A stretch of DNA of 35,323 nt from Shinella fusca. Lineage in GTDB: Bacteria > Pseudomonadota > Alphaproteobacteria > Rhizobiales > Rhizobiaceae. The stretch covers positions 1 through 35,323 of the forward strand of contig NZ_JACHIK010000027.1 of the NCBI RefSeq assembly GCF_014203155.1, in the 5' to 3' direction. The notes under the pieces are model-generated. The model made no database searches. It saw only the letters and a program-made list of their open reading frames with translations, and was not told the DNA's origin. The translations under genes were made by a program, and so were the position numbers. This document shows positions 1 through 7,398 of this stretch, piece after piece. Numbering within the stretch: position 1 is the stretch's first letter; every line of letters begins with the position of its first letter.

Positions 1-54
1 CTCACCATCCTCAACGCAATCATCCGCGACGGTAAACCATGGAAAAACGCTTGA
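1..54 (+). CDS. IS110-type transposase, C-terminal end (partial)
   Basis: Only the last 17 codons and a TGA are present, reading LTILNAIIRDGKPWKNA. This matches the conserved C-terminal tail of IS110/IS116/IS902-family (DEDD) transposases, which typically ends in an 'LTILNAxIR' segment. The gene enters from outside the window and stops 16 bp before a RIME palindrome begins. An identical 3' end lies in the opposite orientation at the other end of the window. The family call rests on this short tail alone, so the subgroup (IS110 or IS1111) cannot be settled. Confidence 0.7.
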   Translation, partial: LTILNAIIRDGKPWKNA

Positions 55-95
55 CCACAAAGACAGTCGCTCTCCCCGCAAGCGGGGCGAAGGGG
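5..95. repeat. 91-bp terminal inverted copy (left)
   Basis: This segment is the exact reverse complement of 35233-35323. It covers the transposase tail, the short IS 3' end (to about position 69) and the first palindrome of the RIME remnant. Identity stops at position 96, where the two RIME copies diverge. The repeat may extend outward beyond the window on both sides. Confidence 0.95.
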
Positions 96-207
96 CAGGC
101 TGCGCGGGTTTCCTGCATCACCAGCGACCATCGTTCGGGAAGGCCTTGCCTTCTCCTCCTTCTCCCCGCTTGCGGGGAGAAGGTCCCGGCAGGGGGATGA
201 GGGGCGG
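70..207. repeat. RIME-type palindromic intergenic element, truncated by the IS
   Basis: Two GC-rich palindromes built on CTCCCCGC-aa/ct-GCGGGG cores (about 70-95 and 149-183) are separated by about 55 bp and end in a 'CCCGGCAGGGGGATGAGGGG' flank. The same two-palindrome layout is complete at 15213-15336 and truncated at 35146-35258. This matches rhizobial intergenic mosaic elements (RIME). The outer flank expected on the left is replaced by the IS end at position 69. Confidence 0.8.
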
Positions 208-235
208 GGGCGGCATATTTTTACGGAGACATCGG

Positions 236-871
236 ATGGCAGGATTTCATGAGGTGCGGTTTCCGCTGCGCGTCGCGCTTGGCACCAGCGGGGGGCCGGT
301 GCGGCGGACGGATATCGTCAGTCTTTCCAACGGGCGGGAGAACCGCAACCGCCGCTGGCAGGATGCCCGGCGGCGCTACGATGCGGGCTCGGGCGTGCGC
401 TCGCTCGACGATCTCTATGCCGTGCTCGCCTTCTTCGAGGCGCGGGCGGGGCAGTTCTTCGGGTTCCGCTTCCGCGATCCGGTGGACCATAAATCGTGCG
501 CGCCCGGCACGGCGGTTTCCGCGACCGACCAGCTTCTCGGCAACGGCGACGGCGAGACGGCGGCCTTCCGGCTCGTCAAGCGCTATGCGGATGCGGGCGG
601 GGAGACGGTGCGGCTGATCGAAAAGCCGGTGGCCGGCAGCGTCGTCGTCTCGGTGGCGGGGAGCCTCGTGCCGGCGGCGGATTATACCGTCGATGCGGCG
701 ACGGGGACCGTCACCTTCGTGGCGGGCAAGGTTCCGGCTTCGGGCGCGGTGCGGGCCGGCTTCGAATTCGACGTGCCGGTGCGCTTCGACACGGACCGCA
801 TCGATATCGACCTTGCCCAGTTCGATGCGGGGCGCATCCCGTCCATTCCGCTGGTGGAGGTGCGGCCATGA
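236..871 (+). CDS. GTA/phage tail protein gp12-like (DUF2460, TIGR02217)
   Basis: A 211-residue protein starting MAGFHEVRFP. It carries the family's N-terminal signature: an early FHEVRFP, then TDIVSLSNGRENRNRRW, RRRYDAGSGVRSLDDLYAVLAFFEAR and FGFRFRDPVDHKSC. In gene transfer agents of the Rhodobacter capsulatus type this is gp12, a distal tail component assembled near the baseplate. ATG 236 is chosen because family members start at this motif and GGAG lies just upstream (225-228). A longer in-frame start at 146 would be translated from the RIME repeat and is unlikely. The gene opens a four-gene tail set joined by short overlaps; its usual upstream partner (gp11 tape measure) is not in the window. 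Confidence 0.88.
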   Translation: MAGFHEVRFPLRVALGTSGGPVRRTDIVSLSNGRENRNRRWQDARRRYDAGSGVRSLDDLYAVLAFFEARAGQFFGFRFRDPVDHKSCAPGTAVSATDQLLGNGDGETAAFRLVKRYADAGGETVRLIEKPVAGSVVVSVAGSLVPAADYTVDAATGTVTFVAGKVPASGAVRAGFEFDVPVRFDTDRIDIDLAQFDAGRIPSIPLVEVRP

Positions 872-1752
872 GGACGATCCCGGAAGGGCTCCAGGCCCAT
901 CTCGACGGCGAGGCGACGACGCTCTGCCATTGCTGGAAGGTGACGCGGCGCGACGGCGTGGCGATGGGGTTTACCGACCACGACCGCGACCTTGCCTTCG
1001 ACGGCCTCGCCTTCCTTGCGGCGAGCGGTTTTTCCGCGAGCGAGAGCGAGGACGGCAACGGGCTTTCGGCGGAGGGCGGCGATCTTTCCGGCGGCTTTTC
1101 CGCCGAGGCGATCCGCGCCGAGGATCTTTCGGCCGGGCGCTACGACGGGGCGAAGGTCGAGGTCTATACGGTCAACTGGCAGGATCCGGCCGAGCGGCTC
1201 CTGCTGCGCACGGCCGAGCTTGGCGAGGTGCGGCGCGAGGGCGGACAGTTCCGCGCCGAGTTGCGGCGGCTGACGCACCGGCTCGACCAGGTGCGCGGGC
1301 GCATCTACGGGCGCCAGTGCGATGCCGTGCTGGGGGACGGGCGCTGCCGGGTGAACCTCGCCGCCTTCCGCGCCACGGCGACGGTGACGGCGGTGCGGGA
1401 CGACATGCATCTTTCGGTGAGCGGGCTTTCCGGCTTTGCCGAGCGCTTTTTCCGCTATGGCGTGATCGCCTTTTCGAGCGGCGCGGCGGCGGGGCTTTCG
1501 GCCGATATCGAGGACCATCGCAGGGCGGACGGGGCGGACGAACTGGCGCTGTGGCTGCCGATGGCCGCGGGGATTGCCGCCGGCGACACGCTGGAGGTGA
1601 CGGCGGGCTGCGACAAGCGCTTCTCCACCTGTCGCTCGAAGTTCGCCAACGGACTGAATTTCCAAGGGTTTCCGCACATGCCGGGTAGCGATTTCAGCTA
1701 CGGCTATGCCGACGGGGAGACCGTGCACGACGGGAGGCCGCTTTATGGGTGA
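868..1752 (+). CDS. GTA/phage tail protein gp13-like (DUF2163, TIGR02218)
   Basis: A 294-residue protein whose ATG overlaps the gp12 stop (ATGA), indicating translational coupling. The N-terminus (MRTIPEGLQAHLDGEATTLCHCWKVTRRDG, then MGFTDHDRDL) and the C-terminal cysteine-containing tail (GCDKRFSTCRSKFANGLNFQGFPHMPG) are the hallmarks of DUF2163 proteins, which sit between gp12 and gp14 in GTA clusters and form part of the tail hub. Length matches the family (about 290 residues). The C-terminal CDK-x4-C segment is well conserved in relatives. No frameshift or missing region is visible. Confidence 0.9.
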   Translation: MRTIPEGLQAHLDGEATTLCHCWKVTRRDGVAMGFTDHDRDLAFDGLAFLAASGFSASESEDGNGLSAEGGDLSGGFSAEAIRAEDLSAGRYDGAKVEVYTVNWQDPAERLLLRTAELGEVRREGGQFRAELRRLTHRLDQVRGRIYGRQCDAVLGDGRCRVNLAAFRATATVTAVRDDMHLSVSGLSGFAERFFRYGVIAFSSGAAAGLSADIEDHRRADGADELALWLPMAAGIAAGDTLEVTAGCDKRFSTCRSKFANGLNFQGFPHMPGSDFSYGYADGETVHDGRPLYG

Positions 1753-2197
1753 GGGGCCGCGGACAACGACCGGCGAACGCGTCCTTGCCGTCGCGCGCAG
1801 CTTCATCGGCACGCCGTACCGGCATCAGGCCTCGCTGAAGGGCGTCGGCTGCGATTGCCTGGGGCTGGTGCGCGGTGTGTGGCGGGAGCTTTACGGGGCG
1901 GAGCCGGAGGTGCCGGCGCCCTATGCGGCGGACTGGGCGGAGCGGGCAGGCGAGGAGCGGCTGCTTGAGGCTGCCCTGCGCCACTGCGGGCCGGCGCTGG
2001 CGGTCGCGGAAATGCGGCCGGGCGATCTTCTGATCTTCCGCTGGCGGGAGGATGTCGCGGCCAAGCACGCCGGCATCGCCGCGCCGGACGGGCGTTTCAT
2101 CCATGCCTACGAGCAGGCGGCGGTAATCGAATCGCCGCTCGTGCCCTGCTGGCGCCGGCGCATCGCCGGCGTCTTCCGTTTTCCGGAGCTTTCCTGA
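1745..2197 (+). CDS. GTA gp14-like NlpC/P60 cell-wall peptidase (TIGR02219)
   Basis: A 150-residue NlpC/P60 cysteine peptidase, the tail-tip muralytic enzyme expected to open peptidoglycan during DNA delivery. The catalytic cysteine is C38 in GCDCLGLVRGVW; a histidine in the KHAGI segment (near residue 104) and FIHAYE supply the remaining catalytic context. The start at 1745 overlaps the gp13 stop by 8 bp and has GGGAGG (1732-1737) at good spacing. An in-frame ATG at 1706 would add 13 residues and overlap gp13 more deeply with no better SD. Order gp12-gp13-gp14-gp15 is the standard GTA order. Confidence 0.9.
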   Translation: MGEGPRTTTGERVLAVARSFIGTPYRHQASLKGVGCDCLGLVRGVWRELYGAEPEVPAPYAADWAERAGEERLLEAALRHCGPALAVAEMRPGDLLIFRWREDVAAKHAGIAAPDGRFIHAYEQAAVIESPLVPCWRRRIAGVFRFPELS

Positions 2198-2200
2198 TCC

Positions 2201-5200
2201 ATGGCGACACTTCTCTTCCAGGCTGCGGGCGCTGCGCTCGGCGGCGTGTTCGGTCCCGTCGGCGCGATCGTCGGCCGGGCCGTCGGGGCGCTTGCCGGCT
2301 CCATCGTCGACCGCTCGCTGATCAGCGGCACGCAGACGATCTCCGGGGCGCGGCTGACCGACGGGCGCGTGCCGGGCGCCGAGGAGGGCACGGCGATAAG
2401 CCGCGTCTACGGCACGGCGCGGGTCGGCGGCACGCTGATCTGGGCGACGCGCTTCGAGGAGGAGGTGACCGTCGAGCGGCGCGGCGGCAAGGGGCGGGGC
2501 CCGCGCGTGGAGACCTACCGCTACTATGCCAATGTCGCGGTCGGGGTCTGCGACGGGCCCATCGCCTCGATCCGGCGGGTGTGGGCGGACGGGCGCGAGA
2601 TGGACCTTACCGCCGTCGAGATGCGCATCTACCGCGGCACGCGCACGCAGGCGCCCGATCCGCTGATCGAGGCCAAGCAGGGGGCGGGAAGGACACCGGC
2701 CTATCGCGGGCTTGCCTATGTCGTCTTCGAGCACCTGCCGCTCGACACCTACGGCAACCGCATCCCCGTGCTGCAGTTCGAGGTGGTGCGGCCGGTCGGC
2801 ACGCTGGAAGGCGCCATCCGCGCCGTCACCGTCATTCCGGGCTCCAGCGAGCACGGCTACGATCCGCGGCTGGTCACGGAACGGCTCGGCTCGGGCTCGG
2901 CGCGCAACACCAACCGCAACATGCTGGTGGCGGCGACCGACTGGCAGGCCTCGATCGGCGAACTGCAGCGCCTCTGCCCCAATCTCGAACGCGTCGGGCT
3001 CGTCGTCGGCTGGTTCGGCACGGACCTTCGGGCCGGCGCCTGCCGCGTCCTGCCGGGCGTGGAGACCGCCGCGCGCGGCGTCGAGAGCCGGCCGTGGCGC
3101 GTCTCGGGCATCGCGCGCGGCGGCGCCCATGTGGTGAGCCGCAGCAACGGCAAGCCCGCCTATGGCGGCACGCCTTCCGACGACAGCGTGATCGCGGCCA
3201 TCAGGAACCTCAAGGCCCGCGGCATCGAGGTCTATCTCTATCCCTTCCTGCTGATGGACGTGCCGGCGGGCAACGGCCTGCCCGACCCCTATGGCGGCAC
3301 GCGGCAGGCGGCCTATCCCTGGCGCGGGCGCATCACCTGCCATCCGGCAAGCGCCGACGGGACGAGCGCGGCGCGCACGCAGGTCCAGGCTTTCCTCGGC
3401 AGCGCGCAGAGGAGCCAGTTCACCGTTTCCGGCGAGACCGTCAACGGGCCCTCGGGCGACAACGGGTTCCGCCGGCTGATCCTGCATTATGCGCTGCTCG
3501 CCGAGGCGGCCGGCGGGGTCGACGGCTTCCTCATCGGCTCGGAGATGCGCGGGCTGACGTGGCTGCGCGACGGGGCGGGGACGTTTCCCTTCGTCGACGG
3601 GCTCGTCACGCTCGCGGCCGATGTAAGGGCGATCCTCAGGCCCGGCACGAAGATCACCTATGCGGCGGACTGGAGCGAGTATTTCGGCTTCCAGCCGGCG
3701 GACGGCAGCGGCGAGGTGCGCTACCATCTCGACCCGCTCTGGGCCTCCTCCGCCATCTCGGCCGTCGGCATCGACAACTACATGCCGCTCTCCGACTGGC
3801 AGGACGACGATATCGTCTCCGGCAATCCGGACGGCTTCCGCCATCCGGAGGACGCGGCGGCGATGCGCGGCCTCATTACGGGCGGGGAGGGCTTCGACTG
3901 GTACTATGCGAGCGCGGCCGACCGGCAGGCGCGCATCCGCACGCCGATTGCCGACGGGGCGGCGGGAAAGCCCTGGGTGTTCCGCTACAAGGACCTTCGG
4001 AACTGGTGGACGAAGCCGCATTACGAGCGGGCGCCGGGCGGGGCGGAGCTTTCCGCGCCGACCGCCTGGGTGCCGCGCTCCAAGCCGATCTGGTTCACCG
4101 AGCTCGGCTGCCCGGCGGTCGACAAGGGCGCGAACCAGCCGAACGTCTTCGTCGACCCGAAGAGCGCGGAGAATGCGCTGCCCTATCATTCCGGCGGGGC
4201 GCGCAGCGACGGCGTGCAGCGGCGCTTCCTCGACGCCCATCATGCCTGGTGGCAGGGCGACGGGCCGGAGCCGGGCATGGTCGATCCCGGCCGCATCTTC
4301 CTGTGGACCTGGGACGCGCGGCCCTATCCGGCCTTCCCGGAGAATGCCGGCCTCTGGGCGGACGGCGGCAACTGGCAGCGCGGGCACTGGCTGACCGGCC
4401 GGCTCGGCGCGGGCACGGCGGCGGACGTCATCGCCGCCATCCTCACCGACCACGGTTTCACCGATTTCGACGTCTCGGGCGTTGCCGGCGACCTGCCGGG
4501 CTTCGTGCAGGCCGAACAGGCCTCGGCGCGCGGGCTGATCGAGCCGATCATGCAGGCCTTCCAGATCGACGCGCTGGAGGCGGACGGCAGGATCCACTTC
4601 CGCTCGCGGTTGAAATCGGCGCTGCCGCCGGCAACGCTCGACGTGCTCGCCGAGCGGCCGGACGAGACGCTCTTCGAGGAGACCCGCGCGCATATCAGCG
4701 ATCTTGCCGGCGAAGCGATCCTCGATCATTTCGACGATACGGACGCCTATGCGCATGTGACCGCCCGCTCGCGCCGCATGGCCGGCGACACGGACCGGGT
4801 GCTGCGCCTTTCGCTTCCGGCGGTGCTGCATGCGGGGGCCGCGGCGGCGAGCGTCGAGACGGCGCTGCGCGACAACCGTTCCGGCCAGCGGCGTGTCACC
4901 TTCCGCCTGCCGCCGACCGCGCTTTCCTTCACACCCGGCGACGTGGTGCGCCTGAAGGACGGGCCGGCGGGGCGCTTCCTCATCACGCAGATCACGGACG
5001 GGCTGATGCGCGAGGTGGAGGCGCGCGCCATCGCGGCGGGCGACAGCGGCGCGCCGGCCCCGGACGGCGAGGAAAAGCAGCCGGTCAACGGGGCGGGGCC
5101 GGGCGATGCCTTCGCGCCGGAGGTCGTCTTCCTCGACCTGCCGGTGCTGGGCTCGGGCGGCCCGCAGGATTTTGCGCGCGTCGCGGCCTATGCACAGCCC

Positions 5201-6040
5201 TGGCGCGCCATGGTCGTCTCCAGTTCGGACAGCAGCGAGGGGTATCGCGTGCGCACCCGGCTCGACCGGCCGGCGCGCATCGGCACGCTTGCGGAAGCGC
5301 TGGAGCCGGGCGTCGTCGCGCGCTTCGACGTGAACCGGCCGCTGGTAATCGACCTTCCGGCCGGCGGGCTCGCCTCGGTCGACACGCTGGCGGTGCTGAA
5401 CGGGGCGAACCGCATCGCGGTCCTTGCCGCAAACGGCGCCTTCGAGATCGTCGGCTTCCGGGAGGCGAGCGAGATCGCGCCGGGGCGCTGGCGGCTTTCC
5501 GACCTGCTGCGCGCGCTTTGCGGCACGGAGGATGCGATGGCCGCGGGGCATGCCGTCGGCGAGACGGCGGTGCTGCTCGACGATGCCGTGCGCCCGCTGG
5601 GGCTCGACGTGGAGGAGGTGGGACGGCAATCCAACTGGCTCGTCGACGCCATCGGAACGCCGCCGGGGCAGGCCGGTCCCTTCGCCTTTGCCGGCGGGGA
5701 GCGGGCGCTGACGCCGCTCTCGCCGGTGCATCTGCGCGCCCGGCGCGGGGCGGGCGGGGCGATCCTCCTCACATGGATCCGCCGCGGCCGGATCGATTCG
5801 GACAGCTGGCTCGCCACGGAGATCCCGCTCGACGAGCCGAACGAAGCCTACCGCCTGGAAATCCTCTCGGGCGCGACGGCGGTGCGCACGGTCGAGACCG
5901 CCGCGCCCTCCCATCTCTATGCGGCCGCCGAGGAGCTTGCCGATTTCGGCGCGCCGCAGACGAGCCTTGCCATCCGCGTGCGCCAGCTCGGCCGGGCGAT
6001 CCCGCTCGGCCTGCCGGCGCAGGCCATTCTCCCGCTCTAG
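2201..6040 (+). CDS. GTA gp15-like baseplate/host-specificity multidomain protein
   Basis: A 1279-residue protein of the GTA 'megatron' type that forms the tail tip and contacts the recipient. The N-terminus is rich in glycine, alanine and hydrophobic residues (MATLLFQAAGAALGGVFGPVGAIVGRAVG), as in relatives. A glycoside-hydrolase-like TIM-barrel region runs roughly from residue 420 to 730 (FLIGSEMRGLTWLRD; PIWFTELGCPAVDKGANQPN), followed by phage-tail-3-type domains and a beta-rich C-terminus. Length is typical (about 1250-1300). It begins 3 bp after gp14. The reading frame is intact throughout, so this part of the cluster shows no sign of decay. Confidence 0.9.
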   Translation: MATLLFQAAGAALGGVFGPVGAIVGRAVGALAGSIVDRSLISGTQTISGARLTDGRVPGAEEGTAISRVYGTARVGGTLIWATRFEEEVTVERRGGKGRGPRVETYRYYANVAVGVCDGPIASIRRVWADGREMDLTAVEMRIYRGTRTQAPDPLIEAKQGAGRTPAYRGLAYVVFEHLPLDTYGNRIPVLQFEVVRPVGTLEGAIRAVTVIPGSSEHGYDPRLVTERLGSGSARNTNRNMLVAATDWQASIGELQRLCPNLERVGLVVGWFGTDLRAGACRVLPGVETAARGVESRPWRVSGIARGGAHVVSRSNGKPAYGGTPSDDSVIAAIRNLKARGIEVYLYPFLLMDVPAGNGLPDPYGGTRQAAYPWRGRITCHPASADGTSAARTQVQAFLGSAQRSQFTVSGETVNGPSGDNGFRRLILHYALLAEAAGGVDGFLIGSEMRGLTWLRDGAGTFPFVDGLVTLAADVRAILRPGTKITYAADWSEYFGFQPADGSGEVRYHLDPLWASSAISAVGIDNYMPLSDWQDDDIVSGNPDGFRHPEDAAAMRGLITGGEGFDWYYASAADRQARIRTPIADGAAGKPWVFRYKDLRNWWTKPHYERAPGGAELSAPTAWVPRSKPIWFTELGCPAVDKGANQPNVFVDPKSAENALPYHSGGARSDGVQRRFLDAHHAWWQGDGPEPGMVDPGRIFLWTWDARPYPAFPENAGLWADGGNWQRGHWLTGRLGAGTAADVIAAILTDHGFTDFDVSGVAGDLPGFVQAEQASARGLIEPIMQAFQIDALEADGRIHFRSRLKSALPPATLDVLAERPDETLFEETRAHISDLAGEAILDHFDDTDAYAHVTARSRRMAGDTDRVLRLSLPAVLHAGAAAASVETALRDNRSGQRRVTFRLPPTALSFTPGDVVRLKDGPAGRFLITQITDGLMREVEARAIAAGDSGAPAPDGEEKQPVNGAGPGDAFAPEVVFLDLPVLGSGGPQDFARVAAYAQPWRAMVVSSSDSSEGYRVRTRLDRPARIGTLAEALEPGVVARFDVNRPLVIDLPAGGLASVDTLAVLNGANRIAVLAANGAFEIVGFREASEIAPGRWRLSDLLRALCGTEDAMAAGHAVGETAVLLDDAVRPLGLDVEEVGRQSNWLVDAIGTPPGQAGPFAFAGGERALTPLSPVHLRARRGAGGAILLTWIRRGRIDSDSWLATEIPLDEPNEAYRLEILSGATAVRTVETAAPSHLYAAAEELADFGAPQTSLAIRVRQLGRAIPLGLPAQAILPL

Positions 6041-6053
6041 GAAAGGAAAGCCG

Positions 6054-6260
6054 ATGACCGACATGAAAGCCTGGTATCAGTCCCGCACCGTCTGGGGCGC
6101 CCTCATCGCCATCCTCGCTTCGCTCGCCAAGGTGGCGGGCTTCGAGATGTCCGCGGGCGATGAGGGCGACCTTGCCGACCTCATCGTCGCGGCGGTGGGC
6201 ACCGTCGGCGGCCTCGTCGCCCTTTTCGGGCGGATTTCGGCGCGCCACCGGGTGATGTGA
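6054..6260 (+). CDS. Small holin-like membrane protein
   Basis: A 68-residue protein, MTDMKAWYQSRTVWGALIAI..., with two hydrophobic stretches (about residues 13-28 and 44-60) separated by an acidic loop (SAGDEGDLADL). The WYQSRTVWG opening and this two-segment layout are typical of small holins in alphaproteobacterial phages and rhizobial GTA loci. It follows gp15 by 13 bp and has an AAAGGAAAG SD (6042-6050). If it works with the GTA it would let a lytic enzyme reach the wall, or take part in particle release. The role rests on pattern and position only. Confidence 0.65.
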   Translation: MTDMKAWYQSRTVWGALIAILASLAKVAGFEMSAGDEGDLADLIVAAVGTVGGLVALFGRISARHRVM

Positions 6261-6325
6261 GGGCCGCATCCTTGAATCGGACTGTGCGGAGGGCCTCGTA
6301 ATCCCCTGAATTCAATGCACGATCC

Positions 6326-6360
6326 GGCCGCCGGCTGCCTTCTTCGGGCGGCCGGCGGCC
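6326..6360 (+). terminator. Likely terminator after the tail operon
   Basis: A 10-bp perfect stem (GGCCGCCGGC, 6326-6335, with GCCGGCGGCC, 6351-6360) extends inward to about 15 pairs including G-U pairs, with a TCTTC loop. It lies 65 bp after the holin-like stop and before the feuN promoter region. The run that follows (GCATTCATTT) is only moderately T-rich, so it may be a weak intrinsic or Rho-assisted terminator. Confidence 0.5.
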
Positions 6361-6425
6361 GCATTCATTTGCCATTCAGCGTGGATCGTTTATTGCTTGC
6401 ATCATAGTGATCCGCACCTGAAAGT

Positions 6426-6683
6426 ATGTTCATGGCCTCGCCACTTCTCATATCCGCGCTTGCGGCCAGCCTGATGCTTCCGGCCCCCATGGAGATGGGC
6501 GCTGCGCGGAGCGTCGTGCGCGTTGGCGGCGATTGCAGCAATGCGGCGCAGCGTGTGGTGGCGCAGACCGGCGGCGAGCTTCTTTCCGCCAAGCCGGACG
6601 GCGATAGCTGCGTGGTGACCGTGCTGGTGCCCGGCAACGGCAATGCGCGGCCGCGCAAGGTGACCGTTCGCGTACCGATGTAA
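6426..6683 (+). CDS. feuN: FeuN-like small periplasmic regulator of FeuPQ
   Basis: An 85-residue protein with an N-terminal signal-like segment (residues 1-20) and a mature region with two cysteines (C37, C62) able to form a disulfide. It sits 43 bp upstream of the OmpR-type regulator and kinase. In Sinorhizobium meliloti, FeuN is a small periplasmic protein encoded just upstream of feuP and feuQ that holds the FeuQ sensor in check; its loss is lethal through FeuPQ overactivity. The assignment rests on size, export signal and gene order. An ATG at 6432 is an alternative start; neither has a strong SD. A weak promoter-like pair (TTGCCA at 6369, TATTGC at 6391) lies upstream. Confidence 0.72.
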   Translation: MFMASPLLISALAASLMLPAPMEMGAARSVVRVGGDCSNAAQRVVAQTGGELLSAKPDGDSCVVTVLVPGNGNARPRKVTVRVPM

Positions 6684-6726
6684 GGCCGCAGGGCAAGGCG
6701 TGTAACAGGGGATAGGAAGAGGGCGA

Positions 6727-7398
6727 ATGCGCATTCTGGTGGTCGAGGACGACGTCAACCTGAACCGTCAGCTCAGCGAGGCCCTGAAGGAAGCCGGCTA
6801 CGTGGTGGACCAGGCCCTCGATGGCGAGGAAGGTCACTATCTCGGCGACACCGAGCCCTATGACGCCATCATCCTCGATATCGGCCTTCCGGAAATGGAC
6901 GGCATCACCGTTCTCGAAAAATGGCGCGCCGACGGCAAGGGCATGCCCGTGCTGATCCTGACGGCGCGCGACCGCTGGAGCGACAAGGTGGCCGGCATCG
7001 ACGCCGGGGCCGACGACTATGTGGCAAAGCCCTTCCATGTCGAGGAGGTGCTGGCGCGCATAAGGGCGCTCATCCGCCGGGCGGCCGGCCATGCGAGCCC
7101 CGACATCGTCTGCGGGCCGGTGCGGCTCGACACCAAGGGCTCCAAGGCGACCGTCAACGGCGAGACGCTGAAGCTCACCTCCCACGAATATCGCCTTCTC
7201 TCCTATCTCATGCACCACATGGGCGAGGTGGTCTCGCGCACCGAGCTGGTCGAGCACATGTACGACCAGGATTTCGACCGCGATTCCAACACCATCGAGG
7301 TCTTCGTCGGGCGCCTGCGCAAGAAGATCGGCGTCGACCTGATCGAGACCGTGCGCGGCCTCGGCTACCGGATGCAAGCGCCGGCCAATGGAAAATAA
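6727..7398 (+). CDS. feuP: FeuP, OmpR-family response regulator
   Basis: A 223-residue two-domain regulator. The receiver domain (1-115) has the acidic pair D8/D9, phospho-acceptor D51 in LDIGLPEMDG, T79 and K101. The C-terminal winged helix (about 125-218) has the OmpR-type TSHEYRLLSYLM and VFVGRLRKKIG segments. It binds DNA when phosphorylated by FeuQ. In S. meliloti FeuP/FeuQ activates ndvA and so cyclic beta-glucan export, needed for hypo-osmotic adaptation and nodule invasion. The start has AGGAAGAGG upstream (6715-6723). It overlaps feuQ by 11 bp, indicating co-translation. The specific name comes from the feuN-P-Q arrangement. Confidence 0.82.
   Translation: MRILVVEDDVNLNRQLSEALKEAGYVVDQALDGEEGHYLGDTEPYDAIILDIGLPEMDGITVLEKWRADGKGMPVLILTARDRWSDKVAGIDAGADDYVAKPFHVEEVLARIRALIRRAAGHASPDIVCGPVRLDTKGSKATVNGETLKLTSHEYRLLSYLMHHMGEVVSRTELVEHMYDQDFDRDSNTIEVFVGRLRKKIGVDLIETVRGLGYRMQAPANGK

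Noticed and set aside
146-235. Longer N-terminus for the gp12-like protein
   Set aside because: The extra 30 codons come from the RIME repeat; family proteins begin at the MAxFHEVRFP motif with an SD at 225-228.
1694-6064. 1456-codon minus-strand open frame opposite the GTA genes
   Set aside because: It lies fully opposite well-recognised gp14/gp15; its translation is arginine/alanine/proline-rich low-complexity sequence typical of high-GC antisense frames.
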